NCBI GenBank assembly: GCA_012523385.1
Contig: JAAYIO010000061.1
Span: 1 to 8,418 of the forward strand
DNA length: 8,418 nucleotides
Direction: 5' to 3'
Source: Methanomicrobiales archaeon
Lineage (GTDB): Archaea; Halobacteriota; Methanomicrobia; Methanomicrobiales; Methanomicrobiaceae
The position numbers and the translations under genes are program-made. This document shows, piece by piece, positions 1-6,872 of the stretch. The notes under the pieces were generated by a model. That model made no database searches, was not told the DNA's origin, and saw only the letters and a program-made list of their open reading frames with translations. How positions within the stretch are numbered: the first letter of the stretch is position 1; each line of letters opens with the position of its first letter.

Positions 1-689
1 ATAACACCGCCGGTCGGGAAATCCGGACCCGGCATAATGGTCATCAGATCGTCAACGGTAATATCAGGATTATCAATCACCGCGGCTATTGCGCGTGAGA
101 CCTCCCTCAGATTGTGGGGGGCCATGTTGGTTGCCATACCAACCGCAATCCCGGTCGTTCCGTTCACTAAGAGGTTGGGGAATTTCCCCGGAAGAACCGA
201 CGGCTCTTTGAGGGATTCATCAAAATTCGGGACGAAGTCCACCGTCTCTTTATTGATGTCCTCTAACAGTTCTTCTGCAACCGGGTCAAGGCGTGCCTCA
301 GTGTACCGCATTGCTGCTGCGGAATCGCCATCAATAGACCCAAAGTTACCCTGTCCTTCCACAAGCATGTGGCGGTAGGCAAACGGCTGAGCCATCTTAA
401 CGAGCGTGTCATAGATTGAGGAATCACCATGAGGGTGATACTTACCCATGACGTCTCCCACCACACGTGCACATTTTTTAAATGGCTTATCGTGGAAGTT
501 CCCCATCTCGCCCATCGCAAAGAGCGTACGACGATGAACGGGCTTGAGACCGTCACGAACGTCAGGAATAGCGCGCCCGATGATGACACTCATCGCATAA
601 TCAATATAGGAGGATTTCATCTCCTGCTCAATATTGACCGAGATAATGCGACTTCTCTCTCCAGATTCTTTAGGTTCTTCAGATGTCAA
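1..689 (-). CDS. gyrA: DNA gyrase subunit A, N-terminal 229 residues (3' end outside window)
   Basis: This is the breakage-rejoining subunit of the type IIA topoisomerase that introduces negative supercoils with GyrB. The visible part covers the winged-helix/tower start of the breakage domain: YAMSVIIGRAIPDVRDGLKP at about 31-50, the quinolone-region block GKYHPHGDSSIYD at 82-94, and AAAMRYTEARL at 124-134 with the DNA-linking Tyr129 (codon at 303-305). Ser90 and Asp94 occupy the positions of E. coli Ser83 and Asp87, so the classical quinolone-contact residues are unaltered. No ATG lies in frame before residue 24, which is too late to be the start. The TTG at 689 follows a perfect GGAGGTGA at 6 nt and gives a normal N terminus (MTSEEPKESGERSRIISVNI), so it is chosen. 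The gene overlaps the gyrB end by 11 nt and is surely co-transcribed with it. It is truncated only by the window edge. Confidence 0.96.
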   Translation of the reverse strand, partial: MTSEEPKESGERSRIISVNIEQEMKSSYIDYAMSVIIGRAIPDVRDGLKPVHRRTLFAMGEMGNFHDKPFKKCARVVGDVMGKYHPHGDSSIYDTLVKMAQPFAYRHMLVEGQGNFGSIDGDSAAAMRYTEARLDPVAEELLEDINKETVDFVPNFDESLKEPSVLPGKFPNLLVNGTTGIAVGMATNMAPHNLREVSRAIAAVIDNPDITVDDLMTIMPGPDFPTGGV

Positions 690-2595
690 GGTTCGTCACC
701 TCCTTTGCATGGCGGCGGATGAAATCACGACGGGCACCGACATCACTGCCCATGAGCTTTTCAAAGATATCATTTGCATAACTCGCATCTTCAATATGCA
801 CCTTCTTAAGCACCCGTGATGCAGGTGCCATGGTGGTGTCCCAGAGCTGCTGGGCGTTCATTTCACCCAGACCCTTGTAACGCTGGATGTGCGTGCCTTT
901 ATCTCCCAGCTCCGCTGCATACTCCCGCATCTCGTCTTCAGTGTATGCATAATACTCGGTTTTACCCCGTGCAACGCGGTAGAGAGGCGGTTGAGCGATA
1001 TAGATATAACCTTCTTCAATCAGTTGTGGCATGTAGCGATAGAAGAACGTTAAGAGAAGCGTACAGATGTGGGCGCCATCAACATCCGCATCAGTCATGA
1101 GAATGATATGGTGATACCGGCAACGCTGAACATCGAATGTTTCTGCAATGCCGGTTCCGATAGCAGAGATTAATGTCTGAATTTCGATATTCTTCAGAAT
1201 TTTAACCGGATTTGCCTTCTCGACATTCAGGATTTTTCCTTTTAACGGAAGAATTGCCTGGAACTTACGGTCTCTTCCCTGTTTAGCAGAACCGCCTGCA
1301 GAATCTCCTTCCACAATATAAATTTCACTCTTCGACGGGTCCCGCTCGGAACAGTCAGCAAGTTTCCCCGGAAGACCGGAACTTTCAAGGGTGCTCTTTC
1401 TGCGGGCAAGTTCACGAGCTTTCTTTGCTGCTTCACGGGCCCTTGCCGCGGTCTTGGCTTTTTCGATGATAACCTGAATAACCTTGGGGTTCTCTTCGAA
1501 ATAGGTTGAAAGAGACTGATACACCAGCGAATCCACAATACCCCGAATGTTTGAATTCCCCAGTTTGGTTTTTGTCTGTCCTTCAAACTGTGGTTCAGCT
1601 ACCTTAATAGCAATAATGGCATTCAGACCTTCGCGGACATCCTCGCCCCGCAGAGGAACCGAGATGTCCTTTAACAAATTATTATTCCGTGCAACGGTGT
1701 TTATCGAACGGGTAAGGGCACTTCTGAATCCTTCAAGATGGGTACCTCCTTCAATGGTGTTGACGCTGTTGACAAAGGTCAGCATTGTTTCGTTATAGGC
1801 AGAGGTATACTGTAGCGCTACCTCAACCTCCACCTTGTTTGCCTCATCACGGGATTCCAGATAGATAACATCATGGTGAATTACTTCCTTTTCACCAATA
1901 ATGTAGGTCACAAATTCACTGATGCCGCCCTCGTAATGGAACGTATCTGTGTCCCCGGTTCGTTCGTCATGAATGGTTATCGATATGCCCTTATTCAGAT
2001 ATGCAAGCTCACGCATCCGATAACTCAGTCTGTCATAATCAAAGTCAAGCGTCTCAAAGATTGCAGGGTCTGGTTTGAAACAGATGATTGTGCCCCGTTT
2101 ATGCTCTCCTTTATTCTGATCGCATTCCGTAAGCGGCATCGTGAGAAGACCTTTCTGGAAGGCAATGGAATAGATTTTGCCATCCCGGAATACGGTTGCA
2201 GAAAGTTCAGATGAAAGCGCATTGACAACCGACACACCAACTCCGTGAAGACCACCAGAGACCTGATATGTTGACTTATCAAATTTCCCTCCTGCGTGGA
2301 GAACCGTTAACACGACCTCAATTGCACTCTTCTTGTATCTGGGCATCATGTCAACAGGGATACCCCGTCCATTGTCCTCAACAATGCAAGCACCGTCTTC
2401 GGTCAGGGTGACAGAGATAGTATCACAAAATCCACCCAGTGCTTCATCAATTGCATTGTCGACGACCTCGTAGACAATATGGTGCAGTCCCCGTTCATTC
2501 GTACTGCCGATATACATCGCAGGACGTTTCCTGACGGCCTCAAGCCCTTCAAGAACGGTGATGTTGCTGCCCGTGTATCCGTCTTTTTCAGCCAT
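679..2595 (-). CDS. gyrB: DNA gyrase subunit B
   Basis: This is the ATPase subunit of DNA gyrase. The 638-residue product matches the short GyrB form (no insert of about 165 residues as in E. coli). In order: the GHKL ATPase domain with Glu43/Asn47 (YEVVDNAIDEA), DNGRGIP at 74-80, the ATP lid GGLHGVGVS at 114-122, and the transducer with QTKTKLG at 340-346, whose Lys342 would contact the ATP gamma-phosphate. The Toprim domain follows, with EGDSAGG at 429-435 (acid Glu429) and the metal-binding DADVD at 502-506, and then the C-terminal YKGLGEMN at 573-580. The ATG at 2595 is preceded by CAGGAG at 8 nt. It is followed by gyrA with an 11-nt overlap, so the two subunits are made from one transcript. 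By family knowledge, euryarchaeal gyrase was acquired from bacteria. Nothing in the gene looks damaged. Confidence 0.98.
   Translation of the reverse strand: MAEKDGYTGSNITVLEGLEAVRKRPAMYIGSTNERGLHHIVYEVVDNAIDEALGGFCDTISVTLTEDGACIVEDNGRGIPVDMMPRYKKSAIEVVLTVLHAGGKFDKSTYQVSGGLHGVGVSVVNALSSELSATVFRDGKIYSIAFQKGLLTMPLTECDQNKGEHKRGTIICFKPDPAIFETLDFDYDRLSYRMRELAYLNKGISITIHDERTGDTDTFHYEGGISEFVTYIIGEKEVIHHDVIYLESRDEANKVEVEVALQYTSAYNETMLTFVNSVNTIEGGTHLEGFRSALTRSINTVARNNNLLKDISVPLRGEDVREGLNAIIAIKVAEPQFEGQTKTKLGNSNIRGIVDSLVYQSLSTYFEENPKVIQVIIEKAKTAARAREAAKKARELARRKSTLESSGLPGKLADCSERDPSKSEIYIVEGDSAGGSAKQGRDRKFQAILPLKGKILNVEKANPVKILKNIEIQTLISAIGTGIAETFDVQRCRYHHIILMTDADVDGAHICTLLLTFFYRYMPQLIEEGYIYIAQPPLYRVARGKTEYYAYTEDEMREYAAELGDKGTHIQRYKGLGEMNAQQLWDTTMAPASRVLKKVHIEDASYANDIFEKLMGSDVGARRDFIRRHAKEVTNLDI
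696..703 (-). promoter_or_regulatory. Shine-Dalgarno sequence deciding the gyrA TTG start
   Basis: On the minus strand the bases read GGAGGTGA, complementary to the archaeal 16S rRNA 3' end (AUCACCUCC). The element sits inside the last codons of gyrB, 6 nt before the TTG at 689. It is the strongest ribosome binding site in the window and is what fixes the non-ATG start of gyrA. Confidence 0.85.
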
Positions 2596-2660
2596 CAGGA
2601 AAACTCCTGAATAATGCTGTTAATTCGGGATACATCATTCATTTTTTTCATAACCACCAT
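2595..2660 (-). CDS. possible 21-residue upstream ORF coupled to gyrB
   Basis: A short frame begins with ATG at 2660 and ends with TGA at 2597-2595, so that its stop shares one base with the gyrB ATG (TGATG). The peptide starts MVVMKKMNDVSRINS and ends IIQEFS. A GAGG lies 5 nt before its ATG, and an in-frame TAG lies a few codons upstream, so the frame cannot be part of a longer gene. The arrangement would allow termination-reinitiation at gyrB. However, gyrB has its own CAGGAG, which lies within this frame. The ORF could be a leader that couples translation, or chance: short open frames in AT-rich leaders are common. I recognise no peptide family. Confidence 0.3.
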   Translation of the reverse strand: MVVMKKMNDVSRINSIIQEFS

Positions 2661-2693
2661 TAAAACCTCAAGCTATGACAGAATCAAAAATGT

Positions 2694-2703
2694 CAATTAA
2701 ATT
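2694..2703 (-). promoter_or_regulatory. weak TATA-like element upstream of gyrBA
   Basis: In the AT-rich gap before gyrB the minus strand reads AATTTAATTG, a loose match to the archaeal TATA box. Initiation about 25 nt downstream would fall just before the small ORF and its GAGG. Other AT-rich stretches (AATATTAT around 2710-2717) are alternatives, so the exact box is uncertain. Confidence 0.3.
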
Positions 2704-2762
2704 AGTCATAATAATATTGGCTTTTGACGACATTAATGATTGCTTAATCTCGCATTTCCCGT

Positions 2763-3071
2763 TCAGTCATACTTACCGACATGGGGATCTGCGATGCCAA
2801 GGTGAAGGTCAATTGCAACCACCAGTCTTTTGAGAATGCGAATTACCGATTGGGCATCCTCTTTATCCATGCGCCCACCCTGATGCCACATAATATTTTT
2901 CCGGAGCATTGTCACCAGTTCTTCGACATCCGTCCCCAAAAACTGTTCAGGAACCTGAAACTCGGTCATATGATCACTGACACCGGCCCAGGCCTGTTCC
3001 GGCGGCAGGGCAAAATGCTTGCTGATCAACATGATATTCGTGATAAATCCTCGGCCAAATTCACTTTCCAT
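2763..3071 (-). CDS. uncharacterised 102-residue protein
   Basis: I do not recognise this family. The product looks like a soluble, largely helical protein. It has no signal peptide, membrane segment or cysteine pair. A central aromatic/acidic stretch (AWAGVSDHMTEFQVPEQFLG, about 28-47) is followed by an amphipathic helix and a distinctive MWHQGGRMDKEDA motif (about 61-73), then a hydrophobic helix RILKRLVVAIDLHLG ending near residue 92. The ATG at 3071 has GAGG 7 nt upstream, and a good TATA box stands about 55 nt upstream, so it can be expressed independently of the gene before it. It lies between the broken GGR gene and gyrB on the same strand, and 102 nt of gap separate it from the small gyrB leader ORF. 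Codon use and the strong start signals support a real gene. Its role is unknown. Confidence 0.8.
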   Translation of the reverse strand: MESEFGRGFITNIMLISKHFALPPEQAWAGVSDHMTEFQVPEQFLGTDVEELVTMLRKNIMWHQGGRMDKEDAQSVIRILKRLVVAIDLHLGIADPHVGKYD

Positions 3072-3118
3072 AGCATAACCTCATCATACAACATGAAAAA
3101 AATGCTGGCGTGAACTAT

Positions 3119-3129
3119 CTTAAATAAAG
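3119..3129 (-). promoter_or_regulatory. archaeal TATA box for the 102-residue protein gene
   Basis: The minus strand reads CTTTATTTAAG, a good match to the archaeal TATA consensus. It lies about 53 nt before the ATG at 3071 and 20 nt after the stop of the GGR gene. Initiation about 25 nt downstream would give a leader of roughly 27 nt carrying the GAGG ribosome binding site. Confidence 0.5.
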
Positions 3130-3134
3130 ACCAC

Positions 3135-3141
3135 AAAAAAA
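3135..3141 (-). terminator. T-tract after the GGR gene
   Basis: Seven consecutive T on the minus strand begin 7 nt after the GGR stop codon. Oligo-T tracts without a hairpin are the usual archaeal intrinsic termination signal. The tract stands directly upstream of the TATA box for the next gene, which fits separate transcription units. Confidence 0.45.
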
Positions 3142-3148
3142 TGAGTTT

Positions 3149-4312
3149 CTATCTCCAACCACCAAAAAGAAGGCTTCTGAGCTCTGACTTTGCAACGTTC
3201 CCTGCCAACCGGAAGATGGTGGGATTTTTCAGCAACCGCAGCATCAGCTCTTTTGGCCGGTCCATATCCCCATATTCAACAATCACCCGCTTCATCTCGG
3301 GGGTGTTCAGCGCCCGGCAGACATCATCGATATCATTCGCGGATACCTTTGGCCGCATTTCAAGGAACCGGTAGCCAAAATCCAGTTCTTTCCCAAAGTC
3401 ATTTTTCCACGCGGATTCGTATGGGGCAAGGGCTGAATCATCAAACCGGTCCTTTTCACAGCAGACAGACGCCACATCTGCTGCATACCGGGACGAACGA
3501 ACACCGGTATACACGCCTCCACCCGACGTGGGTTTTGCAAATCCGGCTGCATCACCCACAAACAACGTGCGTACACCATACGTTCGGGGCATCACACCCA
3601 TCGGGATGGTGCCCGTCACCTGATGCAGGCATGAATCGCCAAATTGACTGACAAATGAGGAAAAACGACTTGGCACATCTGCTCCTCCGGAAAGACCCAC
3701 CCTCGCCCTGCCTTCTCCGGCAGGGATTACCCACCCAAAAAAATCCGGGGAGGCATCTGGATAGAGATGCACAAAGGAGGTGTCTGTTTCATAGGGAATG
3801 TCAGCCTGAATACCGGAATAAAACCGCATAGGTGGTTTCATGCCCCGAATGGTTCTGATGTGGCTGCGTGGCCCGTCTGCTGCAATGAGAAGGCGAAACG
3901 GAATCTCGCGGTGACCATCGACTCCCTTCGTTAAGAGCACATTGTCCCGGATATCAGATGCATATGTTTTGACCATGATATCGGCACCGGCGGATACCGC
4001 ATTCTCTGCCATCTCTCGGTCAAGGACCGCTCTGTCCACCACAAGAGCCTTTGTTTAGCCCGCATCAAAATTCAGTTCACACCCTTTGGAAGAGTGAAGC
4101 GTGGCACCCCGCACCGTCTGAATAACTGATTTTGATGATACGTCACACTCTGCAAACGCATTCTCGCTCAGAAGACCCGCACACTGAACCGGATATCCAA
4201 TCGTTGCATGCTCTTCTACCATAAGTGTCCGGAGCCCCGCCATCGCACAGTATCGTGCCGCTGCAGACCCCGCAGGCCCTGCACCAACAACAATCACATC
4301 GTACATTACCAT
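3149..4312 (-). pseudogene. geranylgeranyl-reductase-family FAD protein, interrupted by an in-frame TAA
   Basis: Members of this family use FAD to saturate the isoprenoid chains of archaeal ether lipids at the membrane. The N-terminal part (4055-4312, 85 residues) has the dinucleotide-binding VVGAGPAGSAAARY (8-21), the acidic end of strand two (VEEHATIG) and PVQCAG typical of the family. The TAA at 4057-4055 (codon 86) interrupts it. The same frame continues without further damage to 3149: VVDRAVLDREM (91-101), AADGPRSHIR (145-154), GWVIPAGEGRARVGLSG (193-209, the family's substrate-site motif) and GDAAGFAKPTSGGG (253-266). Full length would be 387 codons, normal for the family. One substitution explains the break; no frameshift is needed. 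A GTG at 4042 could restart translation, but only a weak AAAGG precedes it. The ATG at 4312 has no Shine-Dalgarno sequence. It may be a recently inactivated paralogue, a sequence error or a readthrough case. Confidence 0.85.
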
Positions 4313-4382
4313 TCAATAGGTATCATTCATGGATAATAACTAGGAAAATACAATCACAATTCTGGTATTCAATCGGTGAAGA

Positions 4383-4393
4383 GGTATAATACC
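4383..4393 (+). promoter_or_regulatory. symmetric TATA element upstream of pth2 (GGTATAATACC)
   Basis: GGTATAATACC is a perfect inverted repeat (5+1+5) with a purine-rich GAAGA before it that could act as the BRE. Its centre is about 32 nt before the pth2 ATG. Initiation 25 nt downstream leaves almost no leader, and no Shine-Dalgarno sequence precedes the ATG, so pth2-truD is probably transcribed leaderless. Because the box is symmetric it could also serve the divergent GGR gene. Confidence 0.5.
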
Positions 4394-4419
4394 CGTTAAA
4401 GTTCACTACTAGAGTATCG

Positions 4420-4782
4420 ATGAAAGATGAAGCCGATTTTAAGTGGAAACAATGCCTGATTATTCGCAGTGATGTCAAGATGAGCTGTGGCAAAAAGTGT
4501 GCACAACTCGCTCATGCGGCGGTTGGAGCGTATGAAACGTCTGATAAAATCACGCAAAAAAAATGGTTTCATGAAGGGATGAAGAAGGTGATACTGAAAG
4601 CCCCCACTCTTCGTGACCTCTACGAGATCAAGACCCATGCCGAGATGGCAGGTATAGCAACTTCACTTATCACGGATGCAGGCCGAACCGAGGTCGAACC
4701 CGGCACGGTAACCGCTCTTGGACTGGGTCCGGCGCTCTCTGTGGAGTTGGACAAAATAACCGGAGAACTGCAGCTCTTATGA
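4420..4782 (+). CDS. pth2: peptidyl-tRNA hydrolase, Pth2 type
   Basis: The enzyme cleaves the ester bond of peptidyl-tRNAs that drop off ribosomes, freeing the tRNA in the cytoplasm. The archaeal/eukaryotic Pth2 form is clear from its 120-residue length and its motifs: IIRSDVKMSCGKKCAQLAHAAV at 14-35 (conserved Lys20), the DAGRTEVEPGTVTALGLGPA block at 86-105 (Asp86 and Thr90 match conserved active-site residues of the family) and the closing DKITGELQLL. The ATG at 4420 is the natural family start and lacks a Shine-Dalgarno sequence. The TGA overlaps the truD ATG as ATGA, so the two are co-transcribed and probably translationally coupled. Both products act on tRNA. Confidence 0.96.
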   Translation: MKDEADFKWKQCLIIRSDVKMSCGKKCAQLAHAAVGAYETSDKITQKKWFHEGMKKVILKAPTLRDLYEIKTHAEMAGIATSLITDAGRTEVEPGTVTALGLGPALSVELDKITGELQLL

Positions 4783-6056
4783 AACAATCACCCTATCCTG
4801 TAGAACAGATACTCGGGATGCACTATTATGTCTGTGAGAATGAAGGCATTCAGGGCGTTTTGCGCGAACAAGCAGAAGACTTCATTGTGCATGAAATAAA
4901 CGACCCGGTCGAATCAGCCCCATCATCCGGTAAATATCTGATCTGTAAACTGGAAAAGAAAAACTGGGAGCTCCAGCGTCTGGTAAAGGAGATTGCAAAA
5001 ATACTCAGTGTGAGTCACCGCCGGATATCGTGGGCAGGAACGAAGGACAAACATGCCGTCACCACCCAGCTGATATCCCTGTACGACATCTCTGAAACCG
5101 ATATCGAAAATATCCACCTGAAAGACGTCACTCTGACGCCTGTTGGCAAATCTGATCAGCAGTTATCACTGGGAGACCTGCAGGGAAACCGGTTTGAAAT
5201 CACCCTGCGCTCATGCGTATCAGACGACCTTGCAGGCACAGTCGCGCAAACAGATGCCTGTGTCAAAACAGGAGTCCCTAACTATTTCGGCATTCAGCGA
5301 TTTGGTGTTCAGCGTCCTGTCACCCATCTGGTAGGAAAACAGATTCTCTTGGGAGATTACCGGGAAGCGGTCAGGACATATGTGGGATTCCCATCGGACG
5401 GAGAGTCGGAGGATGTTGCAACAGCACGAACGGATTACCTCTCGGACAATGACCCAAAAAATGCACTGGAACGTCTTCCGGTTCAGATGAGGTATGAACG
5501 CGCCATTCTTCATCATCTTATAGAAAAACCCGATGATTTTGAAGGTGCCCTCAGATCGATTCCGCCAAAACTTCTTTCCATGTTTGTTTCAGCCTACCAG
5601 TCATGGCTTTTTAACATGGGTCTTTCGCACAGAATTGGCATGGGATACACTCTGTCAGAACCGGTATTAGGAGACCGAATCCTGTTTCAAACAGGAAAAA
5701 CTGACATCATCACCGAATCAAACGCGGCACAGGCAACGGTGCTCATAAAACGCGGTCGTGCCACCATTTGTCTTGAGATGCCGGGCGAAAAAACTGTTCC
5801 CACCGAAAGCCTCTCTGAAAAATATATTACCGACCTGATGGAAGCAGACGGCATATCCTATGCATCATTTCAAAAAGTATGGGAATTAACCGGCATGTCG
5901 TTTAAAGGAGCGGTTCGCGTAATCAGCGTCAGCACCACCGTTACATCTGAGGTATGTGACGATACGGTCCGTCTCTCATTCTCACTGGGGCCGGGGCAGT
6001 ATGCAACCACCATCTGCAGGGAATATATGAAGGCAGACCCCGTCCGGATGATCTAA
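4779..6056 (+). CDS. truD: tRNA pseudouridine(13) synthase TruD
   Basis: TruD isomerises uridine to pseudouridine at position 13 of tRNAs. The 425-residue product has the archaeal length, about 75 residues longer than E. coli TruD. Visible family marks are the N-terminal GVLREQAEDFIVHEI (26-40), the catalytic loop WAGTKDKHAVTTQ (85-97) with the nucleophile Asp90, PNYFGIQRFG (167-176), SAYQSWLFN (271-279) in the archaeal insertion/TRUD domain, and the closing FSLGPGQYATTICREYMK (401-418). The ATG overlaps the pth2 stop (ATGA). No well-spaced Shine-Dalgarno sequence is present (the GGAG is 13 nt away), which fits coupling to pth2 translation. Its 3' end converges on the S49 peptidase gene with 17 nt between stops. 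Confidence 0.97.
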   Translation: MKQSPYPVEQILGMHYYVCENEGIQGVLREQAEDFIVHEINDPVESAPSSGKYLICKLEKKNWELQRLVKEIAKILSVSHRRISWAGTKDKHAVTTQLISLYDISETDIENIHLKDVTLTPVGKSDQQLSLGDLQGNRFEITLRSCVSDDLAGTVAQTDACVKTGVPNYFGIQRFGVQRPVTHLVGKQILLGDYREAVRTYVGFPSDGESEDVATARTDYLSDNDPKNALERLPVQMRYERAILHHLIEKPDDFEGALRSIPPKLLSMFVSAYQSWLFNMGLSHRIGMGYTLSEPVLGDRILFQTGKTDIITESNAAQATVLIKRGRATICLEMPGEKTVPTESLSEKYITDLMEADGISYASFQKVWELTGMSFKGAVRVISVSTTVTSEVCDDTVRLSFSLGPGQYATTICREYMKADPVRMI

Positions 6057-6060
6057 AAAA
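6055..6060 (-). terminator. short T-tract after the S49 peptidase gene
   Basis: Six T on the minus strand lie about 13 nt beyond the peptidase stop, at the very end of the converging truD gene. This fits an archaeal oligo-T terminator, but the tract is short and could be incidental. I see no comparable T-tract after truD on the plus strand. Confidence 0.3.
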
Positions 6061-6073
6061 TAGTAGGGAAATC

Positions 6074-6859
6074 TCAGCGATATGCAGATACGGCATTAAT
6101 TGCGTCGAAGAGATTCCCCATCTTATCAACCATTCCGATGGTGAGTGCGTAATCTCCGCGGATGGGGCGTGCGTCCTCAATGAGCGAACGGTCCACGCCC
6201 CGCTGGGTGACAACATCATTGATAAACAACTCAGAACTCTCGTTCACAAACCGCTGAAGATACTCTCGTTCGTCATCGGTGAGTCCCCGGAATGTGGACG
6301 TAATATCTTTTTTATCCCCGGATTTGAGCACTTCGACTGAGACACCTTCATCTTTGAGTGATTTACTGTAATCATAAATCGTCCATATGGTGCCGATACT
6401 GCCAGTTGTCGTATCAGGACTTGCGTAGATAACATTCGCGTGGGAACTGATGTGATACGCAGCAGAGGTTGCCATTTCCCCCATAGAGGCAAAGACCGGT
6501 TTTCTCAATTTAGCATACTCGATATCACGGATAATTTCCTGTGCCGCAGCAGGTGAACCTCCGGGACTATTCACCCTAAGAACAATTCCCTTAACAAGCG
6601 GGTCATCTGCTGATGCACGCAATTCGCGGCCAATATATTCACTGCCGGCATATCCGTTTCCGTTTACATTTGCCGTAACGATACTGCCTTCCACACGAAT
6701 GACCGAGATGCGGTAATCTTCTGAGTATGTCCACACTGCAACAAACATAATCGCTAAAATAACAAATGCAGTTATTCCTCCCAGAAAAAAGTATTTCAGC
6801 CAGCCCCGGCGCATTTTTTTTTGGTTAATTCGGTTTACTTCCCCTGAAAGCCAACTCAT
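6074..6859 (-). CDS. sppA: membrane-anchored S49 (SppA-type) serine peptidase
   Basis: By family, these peptidases degrade cleaved signal peptides or membrane protein fragments using a Ser/Lys dyad. The 261-residue protein has a basic N terminus (KKMRRGWLK), one membrane helix at about 23-44 and a catalytic domain outside it. The domain has VKGIVLRVNSPGG (89-101, the strand and oxyanion loop), the nucleophile region MGEMATSAAYHIS (126-138; Ser132), GSIGTI (153-158) and the general-base segment LKSGDKKDI (178-186), where Lys184 aligns with the usual catalytic lysine. Length fits the short archaeal SppA rather than the double-domain E. coli form. The start at 6859 lies 13 nt after the arfC stop, so the two genes form an operon; only a weak GAGTGAG precedes the ATG. 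A run of nine A in codons 13-16 precedes an in-frame ATG (Met16) that could be an alternative start. Confidence 0.9.
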   Translation of the reverse strand: MSWLSGEVNRINQKKMRRGWLKYFFLGGITAFVILAIMFVAVWTYSEDYRISVIRVEGSIVTANVNGNGYAGSEYIGRELRASADDPLVKGIVLRVNSPGGSPAAAQEIIRDIEYAKLRKPVFASMGEMATSAAYHISSHANVIYASPDTTTGSIGTIWTIYDYSKSLKDEGVSVEVLKSGDKKDITSTFRGLTDDEREYLQRFVNESSELFINDVVTQRGVDRSLIEDARPIRGDYALTIGMVDKMGNLFDAINAVSAYR

Positions 6860-6872
6860 AATTTTTACTCAC

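Noticed and set aside
1..819. Open frames on both strands over the gyrA region and the gyrB end (for example 37-378 and 263-589)
   Set aside because: The gyrA frame from 689 to the window edge explains this stretch with full family motifs; the others are overlapping shadows.
1873..2214. 113-codon plus-strand frame opposite gyrB
   Set aside because: It is antisense to the conserved GyrB transducer region, with no ribosome binding site or promoter; coding constraint is explained by gyrB.
3190..3651. 153-codon plus-strand open frame opposite the GGR gene
   Set aside because: It lies entirely antisense to a conserved flavoprotein, has low-complexity His/Thr/Ser-rich translation and no start signals; it is a shadow frame.
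4055..4057. The stop inside the GGR gene as a pyrrolysine codon
   Set aside because: Pyrrolysine is read at UAG; this codon is TAA, so no known methanogen recoding applies.
4396..4638. 80-codon minus-strand frame opposite pth2
   Set aside because: It covers the Pth2 active-site coding sequence and the promoter gap; the translation resembles no protein family and start signals are absent.
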